This document shows, one piece after another, positions 27,753-35,827 of a DNA stretch of 64,000 nt. The position numbers and the translations under genes are program-made. Source of the stretch: CAWARU01 sp963805795 (GTDB taxonomy: Bacteria > Pseudomonadota > Gammaproteobacteria > UBA6186 > Azoamicaceae); the NCBI GenBank assembly GCA_963805795.1, contig CAWDVG010000001.1:682001-746000 (forward strand), read 5' to 3'. Numbering within the stretch: the first letter of the stretch is position 1; each line of letters starts with the position of its first letter. The notes beneath the pieces are model-generated. The model ran no database searches, was not told the origin of the DNA, and was given only the letters and a program-made list of their open reading frames with translations.

Positions 27753-28083
27753 CTAGAGATCAGCATCGACTTCAAAAGCATAATAAACCCCTGGTGAAAG
27801 AACTGTAGTTTTTCCTGTTTTTTGATCATGGCTGCTCATTCCATCCCAAGCTCTAACAATCAAATATTTCCCTGAAACATGGATAAAATTTGGTCGTCTA
27901 TTCGGATGAACTTTTGGATTGTTAATATAGAAATCGGTTAAATGCGTTAATAGCGTTTCATATTTAATACCATCGGTTGCATAAATAATTTTCAAAGGCC
28001 AATCTTCGTAATTTTTTATATTAAAGCCTGGAGGTATGTATGCATCCAAAGATTTTGTTTTTTAGGGTCTTGTATCTTGGCAT
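27753..28083 (-). pseudogene. Small conserved-looking protein, frame interrupted near its start
   Basis: A 98-residue minus-strand frame (LDAYIPPGFNIKNYEDWPLK ... GVYYAFEVDADL) has only a TTG start at 28049 and no ribosome binding site. An ATG at 28081-28083 overlaps the stop of the upstream gene in the TAATG arrangement of coupled genes and reads MPRYKTLKNK before running out of frame in the A-rich stretch around 28050-28060. Removing one base from that A-rich stretch joins both parts into about 108 residues. So this is either a frameshifted gene or a sequencing error. The product has no signal peptide and I do not recognise it. Confidence 0.5.
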
Positions 28084-28415
28084 TAATCACTATCTTCTAA
28101 ACGTTTATGACACACTTTCTCTTGCGGTTCGATTTTATATTTCGCAGGGCCAACAAATCCTCTTTCTTGTGGCAGATAAATTATCTTGACTTCAAGTTCA
28201 CAATCCTGAATTGCAATCATATATCCCGAATCAGTTTTGATGATGCTTTTTATCGGGTAAGGTGAGGCCAATTTTTTTTCAACCTCAGGATCACTTAAGA
28301 TCGCCATTAATTCCTTTGTGCTTTGATAATAAGGAGGCAGGGCTGCAAAAGTAGTCCCAATATAGTTTAGCAAAGCAAGGGTCGTCATGAACTTTAAGAT
28401 TTGTAGCATACTCAT
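28083..28415 (-). CDS. Secreted or periplasmic protein of unknown function
   Basis: About 110 residues. The N-terminus (MSMLQILKFMTTLALLNYIG TTFA) is a signal peptide with probable cleavage after TTFA. The mature part contains PIKSIIKTDSGYMIAIQDCE, a short hydrophobic beta-rich core, then ERGFVGPAKYKIEP, and two cysteines that could pair. It resembles small periplasmic proteins of unknown function common in Legionella relatives, but I cannot name a family. ATGs at 28415 and 28409 both fit. It overlaps the downstream minus-strand gene by a stop-start overlap. Confidence 0.55.
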   Translation of the reverse strand: MSMLQILKFMTTLALLNYIGTTFAALPPYYQSTKELMAILSDPEVEKKLASPYPIKSIIKTDSGYMIAIQDCELEVKIIYLPQERGFVGPAKYKIEPQEKVCHKRLEDSD

Positions 28416-28442
28416 TCTCGATAGATCCAATAGCACAGTGGT

Positions 28443-28505
28443 AAAAATTGGGTCAATGGAAAGATTTAGAATAGTTCTAAACTGCTTGGTTGTCGAACAA
28501 AATAT
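28443..28505 (+). repeat. 63-bp dispersed direct repeat, copy B
   Basis: Same 63-base unit as 11841-11903 with one substitution and the same orientation, including the TTTAGAA-TAG-TTCTAAA inverted repeat. The two copies bracket about 16.5 kb that holds the insertion sequence and all the effector-like genes of the first island. Confidence 0.8.
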
Positions 28506-28622
28506 GTTAGCTGACTTATTATTTTTACATTATCATTAATTTAGTGAATAAGGCAGGCACATTGACATAGTGTAGATGATTCAGTACCATAAATAGATAA
28601 AATTGGATTGTCAGGAAAGTTT

Positions 28623-30296
28623 ATGAAGCTTCCTATCGGAGTGAGTGATTTTCAAAAAGTGATCGAAGGTGGTTTTGAGTTTTTAGACAAAAGTCTATTT
28701 ATTCAAGATGTCATCAATGATACTGATGTCATACTCATTACTCGTCCAAGACGTTTCGGAAAAACTTTACTTTTATCAATGCTGAAGTATTTTTTTTCGA
28801 ATGGCGAACGAGATAAAAAAAATCATTCGTTATTTCATAACTTGAACATCTCCCATAGTGGCCCCGATATTTTATCCCACCAAGGAAAATATCCTGTCAT
28901 TTTTTTAACTATGAAGGATATTAAAGCTACTCATTTTAAGGATTGTTATCAAAGTTTTTGCGAATTGATCGCAGGATTGTATGAAGAACATAGTTATTTA
29001 TTGTCCAATCCTAACTTTTCAGCAAGTGAAAAGAAAATTTATGCATCCATTTTAAATCAAGAAGCGTCACTTTCTAATATTCAGACTTCCTTAAAAAATT
29101 TAACAAAATATTTGCATCGTCATTATCAAGTTAGACCTATAGTTCTAATAGATGAATACGATACGCCTATTCAACAAGGATATGCTCATGGGTATTATAT
29201 AGAGGTGATGGGTCTGTTTCGTAATTTTCTGGGTTCTGTTTTAAAAGATAATACGCATTTGCATAAAGCAGTGCTGACGGGGATCTTACGAATTTCAAAA
29301 GAAAGTTTATTTTCAGGTTTGAATAATATCAAAGTCTATTCACTTTTGAGTGAGCGATATGCAGAATATTTTGGTTTTACCGAGTCCGAGGTCTTAGAAA
29401 TTCTGAAAAAAGCCAATATGCAGGAAAACCTAGATTCTGTAAGGGCCTGGTATAATGGATATCAGTTTGGTAATGCAACACTCTACAATCCTTGGTCCAT
29501 TATCAATTATGTTTCAGATAAGGGCAAATTGCAACCATATTGGGTAAACACCAGTGATAATACTTTGATCAAAGATTTAATGTTTGTTTCCAGCTTTGAT
29601 TTTAAGTCACAATTTGAATTACTATTGCAAGATATAACGATAGAAACTATTATTGACGATCATCTGGTTTTACAATATTTAAATGCCAATGAAACAGCGG
29701 TTTGGACATTGTTTTTAATGGCTGGGTATCTGAAAGTAGTCGAACAAAAATTAACTGATCAAGGCTTATGGTGTAAAATTGCAATTCCAAATCGAGAGAT
29801 TCGAAATCTTTATCGGCGCATTATAGAAACTTGGCTTTCGGATGGACGTGCATTAAATTGGTATAATCAATTTTTGGAAGAGTTGTTAAATGGCAATGTT
29901 GATAGGATGCAAAAATATCTAAATGATATTTTGCTACAAATTGCTAGTGTTTACGATATGGCAAGAGAACCCGAAGCTTTTTATCATGGTTTGATGCTAG
30001 GGCTAACGGCCAGTGTTCACCAAGATTATGAAATAAAATCGAATCGTGAAGCAGGATTTGGTTTTTTTGACATTATGGTTATACCTAAAGATATTCAAAA
30101 ATTGGGCATTATCATTGAACTTAAAATCTCTGAAGAAAGTCATTTAGAAAAAACCGCAAAAATTGCTTTACAACAGATTATAGAGAGGCGATATGCGAGT
30201 GAATTGGTTGCTCGCGGCATACAAAATATATTAATGCTTGGCATTGCTTTTTCAGGAAAACATTTAATGATTTCATATCAAACTGAGAACTCATGA
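28623..30296 (+). CDS. AAA-ATPase-like protein with C-terminal PD-(D/E)XK nuclease domain (PDDEXK_9/DUF1703)
   Basis: A 557-residue protein of the AAA-ATPase_like (PF09820) plus PDDEXK_9 (PF08011) pair. It opens with the family start LPIGVSDFQKVIEGGFEFLD KS, then Walker A TRPRRFGKTLLLS near residue 45 and Walker B VLIDEYDTPI near 180. The C-terminal nuclease-like fold has FGFFDIMVIP and IIIELKIS, matching the D...ExK core. AGGA precedes the ATG at 28623. Such genes occur in multiple copies in host-associated bacteria and Bacteroidetes and are often near mobile elements; a biological role is not established. Repeat copy B lies 118 bp upstream. Confidence 0.85.
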   Translation: MKLPIGVSDFQKVIEGGFEFLDKSLFIQDVINDTDVILITRPRRFGKTLLLSMLKYFFSNGERDKKNHSLFHNLNISHSGPDILSHQGKYPVIFLTMKDIKATHFKDCYQSFCELIAGLYEEHSYLLSNPNFSASEKKIYASILNQEASLSNIQTSLKNLTKYLHRHYQVRPIVLIDEYDTPIQQGYAHGYYIEVMGLFRNFLGSVLKDNTHLHKAVLTGILRISKESLFSGLNNIKVYSLLSERYAEYFGFTESEVLEILKKANMQENLDSVRAWYNGYQFGNATLYNPWSIINYVSDKGKLQPYWVNTSDNTLIKDLMFVSSFDFKSQFELLLQDITIETIIDDHLVLQYLNANETAVWTLFLMAGYLKVVEQKLTDQGLWCKIAIPNREIRNLYRRIIETWLSDGRALNWYNQFLEELLNGNVDRMQKYLNDILLQIASVYDMAREPEAFYHGLMLGLTASVHQDYEIKSNREAGFGFFDIMVIPKDIQKLGIIIELKISEESHLEKTAKIALQQIIERRYASELVARGIQNILMLGIAFSGKHLMISYQTENS

Positions 30297-30616
30297 GGTT
30301 GTCGATTTCAATTGCCAAAAAAGAAGGAACTATGAATGTAATTCATCCAGGAGGGACCGAGCAAGCCTTTTCTTTCAAGAATAAGACTTGCTCCCCTCAC
30401 TTCTAAAGAATTATTATGAATAAGTCCATTATCTGCAATTACACCTAGAAAACAATAAGATATATTCCCTATAAAAAATAAAATATATTTAGGATTAAAT
30501 GAGCAAATTGATATAACTTTATAGAGACTTTTGGATATCAATCTGATATTCTCGGCCTGTAAATAGTAAAAACGTTATATCATAAATTAAGTTATACAAC
30601 ACACGAGGGTCTCATT
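30297..30616. other. Intergenic region before the lipoprotein gene
   Basis: A GAGCAAG...CTTGCTC inverted repeat around 30358-30395 could form a terminator-like hairpin after the ATPase gene, though the loop is long and the T tract poor. A 77-codon minus-strand frame (30308-30541) lacks a ribosome binding site and a recognisable pattern. TATAAATTAAGT-type sequence near 30580 may belong to the lipoprotein promoter. Confidence 0.3.
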
Positions 30617-32413
30617 ATGAAATTTAGAAATTTAACTATATTGTTGGCAACTATCTCATTAGCGGGTTGCTTCGATGGCCCAGAAAAAGATAAAAATGAT
30701 TCGTCTACTCCCATTAATGTTGCTGGCAGTGACACTTACACTAGCACGACTGCCTTAAGTCAAAACACCGGAAATAATACCTATACTGCACAAACTGTTG
30801 CACCAGCAACTGCACAAGTTGCCGGTAGTGCGGTTCAGCCCACTCCTGCTATAAGCGCATCAGCCGCGAATACTAATCCAGCAGTAGCAGAAGCTTCCAA
30901 TGCCAAAAATGTTCCCATAAGTGCCAAGGGGCCAACTCCTAAAACGACTACAAAATCAAAATCGCCTGTAGTTCTCAGCCCTGCTAAGCGTGCGGCCATA
31001 GAACGACAAGAAATTGAGAGAGAGCGGGCACGGATTCGTCATAATGTGCGTACAAGAGGTCGTCTTGAACGGGAACTGCGAAACTATGAATTGGCTATTC
31101 AAAGAGCAGAAAGAGATCGCCAATATATCAATGACGCCAGATTGAATAACGAATATCAACGCAACATTCGTGAACGTATTCGTTTACAACAAGCCATTCG
31201 CGATCATCGATTTGCCGCAGAACGTGCAGAAGTAGCAGCACAACAGGCAAGATTGGCCAGAATAAGAGCCGATCGAGAAGCCATCCATGCCTATGAAATG
31301 AATCGAGCTGGTGAACAACGTCAATGGCAAGAAAATCAACGAGTTTTGGAAGAAAATCATATTCGCCAAATGCGACAAGCTGAACAAGCTTTACGTAATG
31401 CGCAAAATGCTCATAATGCTCGCCAAATTGAAGCTGCAGAACAAGCCTTGCGTGATGCACAAACTGCCGAGCGAAATGCCAGGCAAGCTCGCATCGCGGA
31501 ACAAGAACGTCATGCTCGTCTTGAACGTGAAGTAAGGGTCGAACAGCAAAGATTGCAAGATTTAGAAGTAGCTGCTAATCGAAACCGCGAGGCACAAGCG
31601 AACCGTGATCGCGAGGCACAAGCAAATCGACATCGCGAAGTACAAGTTAGACATGGCCGTGAAGCTGAAGCTCAAGCAGCACAAGCTGCGCAGGCAGCCG
31701 CAGTTGCAGAACAACAGGCTCATCAGGCAAACGAACGGCGTGCTGAACAAGTGCGTGTAGGTGAAAGACAAGCTGCTGTAGCACAACAAGCGCAACAAGC
31801 AGAACAAGCTCGTGCACAACAAGCCGCAGCTGCAGCAGATGCTGCTCGTAAAGCTCGTGATGCCCAAATTGCTGCAGATGAAAGAATGGCTAGACGTTTG
31901 CAAGATGAAGAAAATGCAAAAGCCAGAGATACGCATGCTCGCGAAGTACAAGCTCACGAAGCGCAAGCGAGACGTGATCGCGATGCTCAAGTTAATCGAG
32001 ACCGCGAAGCACAAGCCAAACGTGAACGTGATGCACAAGTAGCTCAAGCAGCAGCTGCAGCAAGACAAGCTGCTGTAGCACAACGAGCCCAACAAACCCA
32101 ACAAGCAGAGCAGGCTCGCGCCCAAGCTGCTGCGCAGCAACAAGCCAGACAGGCGCAAGCAGAAGCGGAAGCCGCTAGACGTCAAGCAGCAGAAGCTGCT
32201 GCACAAGCAAATGCTGCTCGCGAACAAGCTCGTCTTGATCATGAACGAAAATTGCGCGAATCTGAGGCAGCTGCCTTAGAACGAAGCCGAGCCCGCATTG
32301 AGCGTGAAGCACAACAGGCTGCACAAGCCCAAGCAGCACGTGCTCAGGCAGCACAAGCACCTATTGCTGTGCCCCCAGCACAACATGCAGTAGGCTCTTT
32401 AGAAACAAACTAA
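30617..32413 (+). CDS. Long coiled-coil lipoprotein
   Basis: A 598-residue protein. The signal peptide ends in a lipobox LAGC with Cys at residue 18; the next residue is Phe, not Asp, so transport to the outer membrane is expected. Residues about 20-115 are Ser/Thr/Ala/Pro-rich linker. Residues about 120-580 are an almost uninterrupted Ala/Gln/Arg/Glu helix with short repeats such as REAQANRDREAQANRHRE and QAAAAAR, predicting a very long coiled coil. The tail is VPPAQHAVGSLETN. The design recalls outer-membrane lipoproteins with extended helices (Lpp- or TolA-like in shape only). No homologue is recognised. GAGGGTCTC precedes the ATG. The GC-richer, repetitive DNA makes the minus-strand frames across it artefacts. 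Confidence 0.7.
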   Translation: MKFRNLTILLATISLAGCFDGPEKDKNDSSTPINVAGSDTYTSTTALSQNTGNNTYTAQTVAPATAQVAGSAVQPTPAISASAANTNPAVAEASNAKNVPISAKGPTPKTTTKSKSPVVLSPAKRAAIERQEIERERARIRHNVRTRGRLERELRNYELAIQRAERDRQYINDARLNNEYQRNIRERIRLQQAIRDHRFAAERAEVAAQQARLARIRADREAIHAYEMNRAGEQRQWQENQRVLEENHIRQMRQAEQALRNAQNAHNARQIEAAEQALRDAQTAERNARQARIAEQERHARLEREVRVEQQRLQDLEVAANRNREAQANRDREAQANRHREVQVRHGREAEAQAAQAAQAAAVAEQQAHQANERRAEQVRVGERQAAVAQQAQQAEQARAQQAAAAADAARKARDAQIAADERMARRLQDEENAKARDTHAREVQAHEAQARRDRDAQVNRDREAQAKRERDAQVAQAAAAARQAAVAQRAQQTQQAEQARAQAAAQQQARQAQAEAEAARRQAAEAAAQANAAREQARLDHERKLRESEAAALERSRARIEREAQQAAQAQAARAQAAQAPIAVPPAQHAVGSLETN

Positions 32414-32419
32414 ACACCA

Positions 32420-32579
32420 ATGGTACCGTGTCTCAAAGTGTTGGTATGATATTTTTATATCAAAACTAGGGCTATCAACTGGCCCTATAAGGATCGGTCC
32501 TGGCCCAATAAGGACCGGTACCATCATCTACCGTATCATTGTATAATATTCGTACCAACACTTTGAGACACGGTACCAT
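32420..32579. repeat. 160-bp element with 27-bp perfect terminal inverted repeats upstream of tpiA
   Basis: Arm 32420-32446 begins ATGGTACCGTGTCTCAAAGT and arm 32553-32579 is its exact inverse complement. The interior holds smaller hairpins: AGGGC...GCCCT near 32467-32487 and CGGTCC...GGACCG near 32495-32517. The element starts seven bases after the lipoprotein stop and ends at the base before the tpiA start codon, so it occupies the whole intergenic region. It looks like a MITE or a mobile regulatory cassette. No flanking direct repeat is obvious. Confidence 0.75.
32542..32547 (+). promoter_or_regulatory. Possible -10 element of tpiA inside the inverted-repeat element
   Basis: A perfect TATAAT preceded by TTG lies 33 bases before the tpiA start codon, within the repeat element. 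No good -35 hexamer sits 17 bases upstream. If used, the transcript would begin close to the right arm of the repeat, leaving a very short leader. Confidence 0.35.
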
Positions 32580-33380
32580 ATGTTACAAGCATCAACAGCC
32601 CAAACGCTTAGAAAACCTTGTGTTGTCGCGAATTGGAAAATGCAGGGTTCAAAAGAAAAAAATCGAGTCTTGATGAAAGAACTGATGGCTTTGGCAGCGG
32701 AAATGAAAAACCTAAATGCCATCGATATCTTTATTTGCCCACCCACTATTTATCTCGAGCAAATCTCCCATCTCATTACAAACCCCATTTTTCAATTGGG
32801 GGCACAAAATGTCTACTTTGAAAAAAATGGGGCTTATACCGGGGAAACTTCAGTATCAATGTTAGTTGACTTAGGTTGTAAAACGGTTATTATTGGCCAT
32901 TCCGAACGTCGCTGTTTGTTGGCAGAAACGAACGAACTGATTGCAAGAAAGTTTCAAGCAGCGTATCATGGTGGGCTTATTCCCATTCTGTGTGTCGGGG
33001 AAACTGAAGAAGAGCGCGAACAGGGTAAAACCTTCGATATCATTCGCAAACAGATGCATGAAATACTTGTCTTGGCTGGCATTTCTGCATTCAATAAAGC
33101 CATGATAGCGTATGAACCCATTTGGGCAATAGGTTCGGGAAAGGCTGCAAAGCCGGAAGATGCCCAAGAAGTTCAGGGGTTTATCAGAAGCTTGCTTGCA
33201 GAACATGACCCAAAAACTGCAGAAAAAACACGCATCCTTTATGGTGGCAGTGTTAAAGGAAATAATGCCGCAGCCATATTTGCCAAAGCAGATATTGACG
33301 GTGGCCTGATTGGTGGGGCTTCATTAAATGCCCAAGAATTTTTAGCCATATGTCATGCAGCTATACCCAAAGCATTTTAA
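32580..33380 (+). CDS. tpiA: Triosephosphate isomerase
   Basis: Interconverts dihydroxyacetone phosphate and glyceraldehyde-3-phosphate in glycolysis and gluconeogenesis. The 266-residue protein has the substrate-binding Asn and Lys in ANWKMQGS, the catalytic His in IIGHSERR, the catalytic Glu in AYEPIWAIGSG and the phosphate-binding GGSVKGNNA and GGLIGGASL. The N-terminus is about 11 residues longer than in E. coli (MLQASTAQTLRKP) and its ATG directly abuts the inverted-repeat element, with only a weak ribosome binding site. The last codons (IPKAF and stop) lie inside the MITE-like repeat at 33363-33485, so the C-terminus was probably redefined by insertion. Confidence 0.96.
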   Translation: MLQASTAQTLRKPCVVANWKMQGSKEKNRVLMKELMALAAEMKNLNAIDIFICPPTIYLEQISHLITNPIFQLGAQNVYFEKNGAYTGETSVSMLVDLGCKTVIIGHSERRCLLAETNELIARKFQAAYHGGLIPILCVGETEEEREQGKTFDIIRKQMHEILVLAGISAFNKAMIAYEPIWAIGSGKAAKPEDAQEVQGFIRSLLAEHDPKTAEKTRILYGGSVKGNNAAAIFAKADIDGGLIGGASLNAQEFLAICHAAIPKAF

Positions 33381-33485
33381 GTTGCGACAAGGCGCCTGTG
33401 AACATTTGCAGCGCAGCATACAAATTAGTATGTGAGCAGCAAATCGAACAGGCAACACAGTTGCAGCTTGAAAGACAAAGGGTAT
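33363..33485 (+). repeat. MITE-like dispersed repeat, copy 2, overlapping the tpiA stop
   Basis: A 123-bp copy of the element at 191-315 in the opposite orientation. It begins ATACCCAAAGCATTTTAAGT and ends CTTGAAAGACAAAGGGTAT. The first 18 bases encode the last residues and stop of TpiA. At the stop, copy 1 has CAAG where this copy has TAAG, so one substitution created the stop codon or the element adapted to it. Confidence 0.75.
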
Positions 33486-33570
33486 GTTATGAGCGCAGAC
33501 ACATGAATATTAATTGGTTCAAGTTGCTTTAAATAGTACTAGAACCCAAACAAAATTGAACGAGAATTGT

Positions 33571-33972
33571 ATGGAACAAATTGTAACAATCATTCATATC
33601 TGCGCAGCATTAGCCTTGATCGGTTTTATTTTATTGCAACAAGGTAAAGGTGCTGAAGCGGGTGCTTCCTTTGGCGCAGGGGCTTCGCAAACCATCTTTG
33701 GTAGTCAAGGCACTGGGTCCATCATGACCCGTATCACAGCTATATTAGCTACAACTTTTTTCTTAACGAGCTTGGCATTGGGCTATATTTCATTACATCA
33801 TAATAAACCCATCAGTATTGATAAGCTGGTTGACAAAGTAAGCCAAGCTCAGACCGAAGTAAACCAAAGTGCATCTGAAACCACTCATGATAATGACATT
33901 CCCAAGTTACCTTTAAGTCCATCGACTTTGAGTCCAGCAGCCGACCATAGCTCTGATAATGTAAGTAAATAA
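33571..33972 (+). CDS. secG: Preprotein translocase subunit SecG
   Basis: Accessory subunit of the SecYEG channel that helps SecA-driven export. The 133-residue protein has two membrane helices, residues about 3-22 (IVTIIHICAALALIGFILLQ) and 50-72, separated by the conserved QQGKGAEAGASFGAGASQTIFGS loop. The C-terminus after residue 80 is a Ser/Thr-rich tail (SETTHDNDIP). The ATG at 33571 gives the expected SecG start; in-frame sequence upstream is not needed. It is followed by tRNA-Leu(GAG), as in E. coli. Confidence 0.95.
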   Translation: MEQIVTIIHICAALALIGFILLQQGKGAEAGASFGAGASQTIFGSQGTGSIMTRITAILATTFFLTSLALGYISLHHNKPISIDKLVDKVSQAQTEVNQSASETTHDNDIPKLPLSPSTLSPAADHSSDNVSK

Positions 33973-34055
33973 TGCAATAATAGATAACATGCATGTAAAT
34001 GTTAGGATCAATGTTAAGGTTAAGATCATTGAATTTATGTAGGGATTGAATTTAT

Positions 34056-34140
34056 GCAGGAGTGGTGAAATTGGTATACACGCTACCTTGAGGTGGTAGT
34101 GGCGCAAGCCGTGCCGGTTCGAGTCCGGCCTTCTGCACCA
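34056..34140 (+). tRNA. tRNA-Leu (anticodon GAG)
   Basis: An 85-base class II tRNA including an encoded CCA end. The acceptor stem GCAGGAG pairs with CTTCTGC. The anticodon arm is CTACC-TTGAGGT-GGTAG with anticodon GAG, and the T arm contains GGTTCGAGTCC. The variable arm follows as GGCGCAAGCC. The position between secG and the next operon matches leuU in E. coli. Confidence 0.97.
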
Positions 34141-34222
34141 ACGACTTTGCTTATTTCCTAATTGGACCAGTAATTGGGCCCAATCCTAGATTAATCACCA
34201 GTTCTGTTTTATACTTCAACCC

Positions 34223-34579
34223 ATGCTTGAACAATACCTTCCTGTTTTGATTTTTATTATTGTTGGCGCACTGTTTGGGGTGCTTCCTATCGCGCTTGGT
34301 GCGCTTCTTGGCCCACATAATCCTAATCCTATTAAAACAGCCCCCTATGAATGTGGATTCCCTCCTTTTGAAAATGCCCGTTTGAAGTTTGATGTGCGGT
34401 TTTATCTTGTCGCAATATTGTTTATTATTTTTGATTTGGAAATTGTATTTTTATTCCCTTGGGCAGATTCTCTAAATACTATTGGTCCGACTGGTTTTAT
34501 TGGTATGGGGGTATTTTTGCTGTTATTAATCATTGGCTTTATATATGAATGGCAGAAGGGGGCGTTAGAGTGGGAATAG
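34223..34579 (+). CDS. nuoA: NADH-quinone oxidoreductase subunit A
   Basis: First gene of the complex I operon. The 118-residue membrane subunit has three helices and the conserved loop PYECGFPPFENARLKFDVRF, which carries the Cys near the quinone channel. The third helix is followed by WQKGALEWE. Its end overlaps the start of nuoB, as usual in this operon. Confidence 0.96.
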   Translation: MLEQYLPVLIFIIVGALFGVLPIALGALLGPHNPNPIKTAPYECGFPPFENARLKFDVRFYLVAILFIIFDLEIVFLFPWADSLNTIGPTGFIGMGVFLLLLIIGFIYEWQKGALEWE

Positions 34580-35061
34580 AAGGCGTCATGAAACAAGGTT
34601 TCTTTACCACAACCCTTGAAGAATTGGTTAATTGGGCAACCAATTGGGCGCGCAAAAACTCCTTATGGCCAGTTAGTTTTGGTTTGGCTTGTTGTGCAGT
34701 AGAAATGATGCATGCCAGTGCAGCACGGTATGATCTGGATCGTTTTGGAGTGATGTACAGACCCAGTCCTCGCCAATCTGACGTCATGATTGTTGCGGGT
34801 ACTTTATGTAATAAAATGGCACCAGCCCTAAGACGAGTTTATGACCAAATGGCTGATCCCAAATGGGTAATATCCATGGGTTCCTGTGCGAATGGGGGCG
34901 GCTACTACCATTATTCATACGCAGTGGTACGTGGGTGTGATCGAATAGTGCCTGTTGATATTTATGTGCCTGGCTGTCCTCCAACAGCGGAAGCTTTGGT
35001 TTATGGCGTTATTCAATTACAAAATAAAATTAAACGCTCCAATAGAATTGCCAGAACTTAA
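34570..35061 (+). CDS. nuoB: NADH-quinone oxidoreductase subunit B
   Basis: Carries the terminal iron-sulfur cluster N2 that passes electrons to quinone. The 163-residue protein has the tandem cysteines in GLACCAVEMM and the further cluster ligands in MGSCANGGG and VPGCPPTAE. I start at the GTG at 34570 (MGIEGVMKQGFFTTT), which matches the family N-terminus and overlaps nuoA by ten bases; an ATG at 34588 would lose six conserved residues. Confidence 0.95.
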   Translation: MGIEGVMKQGFFTTTLEELVNWATNWARKNSLWPVSFGLACCAVEMMHASAARYDLDRFGVMYRPSPRQSDVMIVAGTLCNKMAPALRRVYDQMADPKWVISMGSCANGGGYYHYSYAVVRGCDRIVPVDIYVPGCPPTAEALVYGVIQLQNKIKRSNRIART

Positions 35062-35145
35062 AATATTGTCAAGATAGAATTGTCAAATAGATTTCTAACA
35101 GAAACCTTTGTTGATCGATCGAATAGGGTAGGGAGAGAAGATAGA

Positions 35146-35823
35146 ATGGCAGCAGAACAGTGCCAGATTTTGAAAGACAAAATCCAAGAAAAATTGGGAG
35201 CACTTATTTCTGTTTCCGAACTTTCTTTCGAAGAATGTACGCTCGAAGTATTACCTGAAAATCTTATCGAACTCTGCCTTAATTTGCGAGATCTTCCTGA
35301 ATTTCACTTTGAAACGCTTATCGATATATGCGGGGTTGATTATTTGCACTATGGACTTTCAGAATGGTCGACTACCGAAGCAACGGATATTGGTTTTTCC
35401 AGAGGTGTTTATCAACAAAAAACGGATATTAAATGGAACAAACCCCGTTTTGCGGCGGTTTATCATTTGCTTTCCCTTCAACATAACCAAAGACTCCGTA
35501 TAAAAACTTTTATAAACGACGATCCTCCTATTGTTCCATCGGTTGTAGATATTTGGAATTCAGCCAATTGGTATGAAAGAGAAGCTTTTGATTTGTTTGG
35601 AATATTATTTGACGGTCACCCAGATTTAAGACGAATTCTTACGGATTATGGATTTATTGGGCATCCCTTTAGAAAAGATTTCCCATTAATTGGCAATGTG
35701 GAAATGCGATACTCAGCAAAAGAACAACGTGTCATTTATGAACCCGTTAGTATACAACCACGAACCCTAGTACCCAAAACTATTCGAGAAGATAATCGTT
35801 ATTTGGGTGAGAAGCAGGGATAA
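35146..35823 (+). CDS. nuoC: NADH-quinone oxidoreductase subunit C
   Basis: Peripheral-arm subunit supporting NuoD and NuoB. About 225 residues, with the conserved segments FETLIDICGVDYLHY, AVYHLLSLQHNQRLR, then WNSANWYEREAFDLFGI and the C-terminal GHPFRKDFPL. The ATG at 35146 is preceded by GGGAGAGAAG and gives the normal family length; a longer frame from 35080 would add 22 unconserved residues. It is separate from nuoD, as in most alpha/gamma relatives outside Enterobacteriaceae. Confidence 0.94.
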   Translation: MAAEQCQILKDKIQEKLGALISVSELSFEECTLEVLPENLIELCLNLRDLPEFHFETLIDICGVDYLHYGLSEWSTTEATDIGFSRGVYQQKTDIKWNKPRFAAVYHLLSLQHNQRLRIKTFINDDPPIVPSVVDIWNSANWYEREAFDLFGILFDGHPDLRRILTDYGFIGHPFRKDFPLIGNVEMRYSAKEQRVIYEPVSIQPRTLVPKTIREDNRYLGEKQG

Positions 35824-35827
35824 ACTT

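Noticed and set aside
31562..32242. 226-codon minus-strand Cys/Leu/Ser-rich frame
   Set aside because: Shadow of the Ala/Arg/Gln repeats in the lipoprotein gene; the repeated GCx codons read as Cys/Ser/Leu on the opposite strand.
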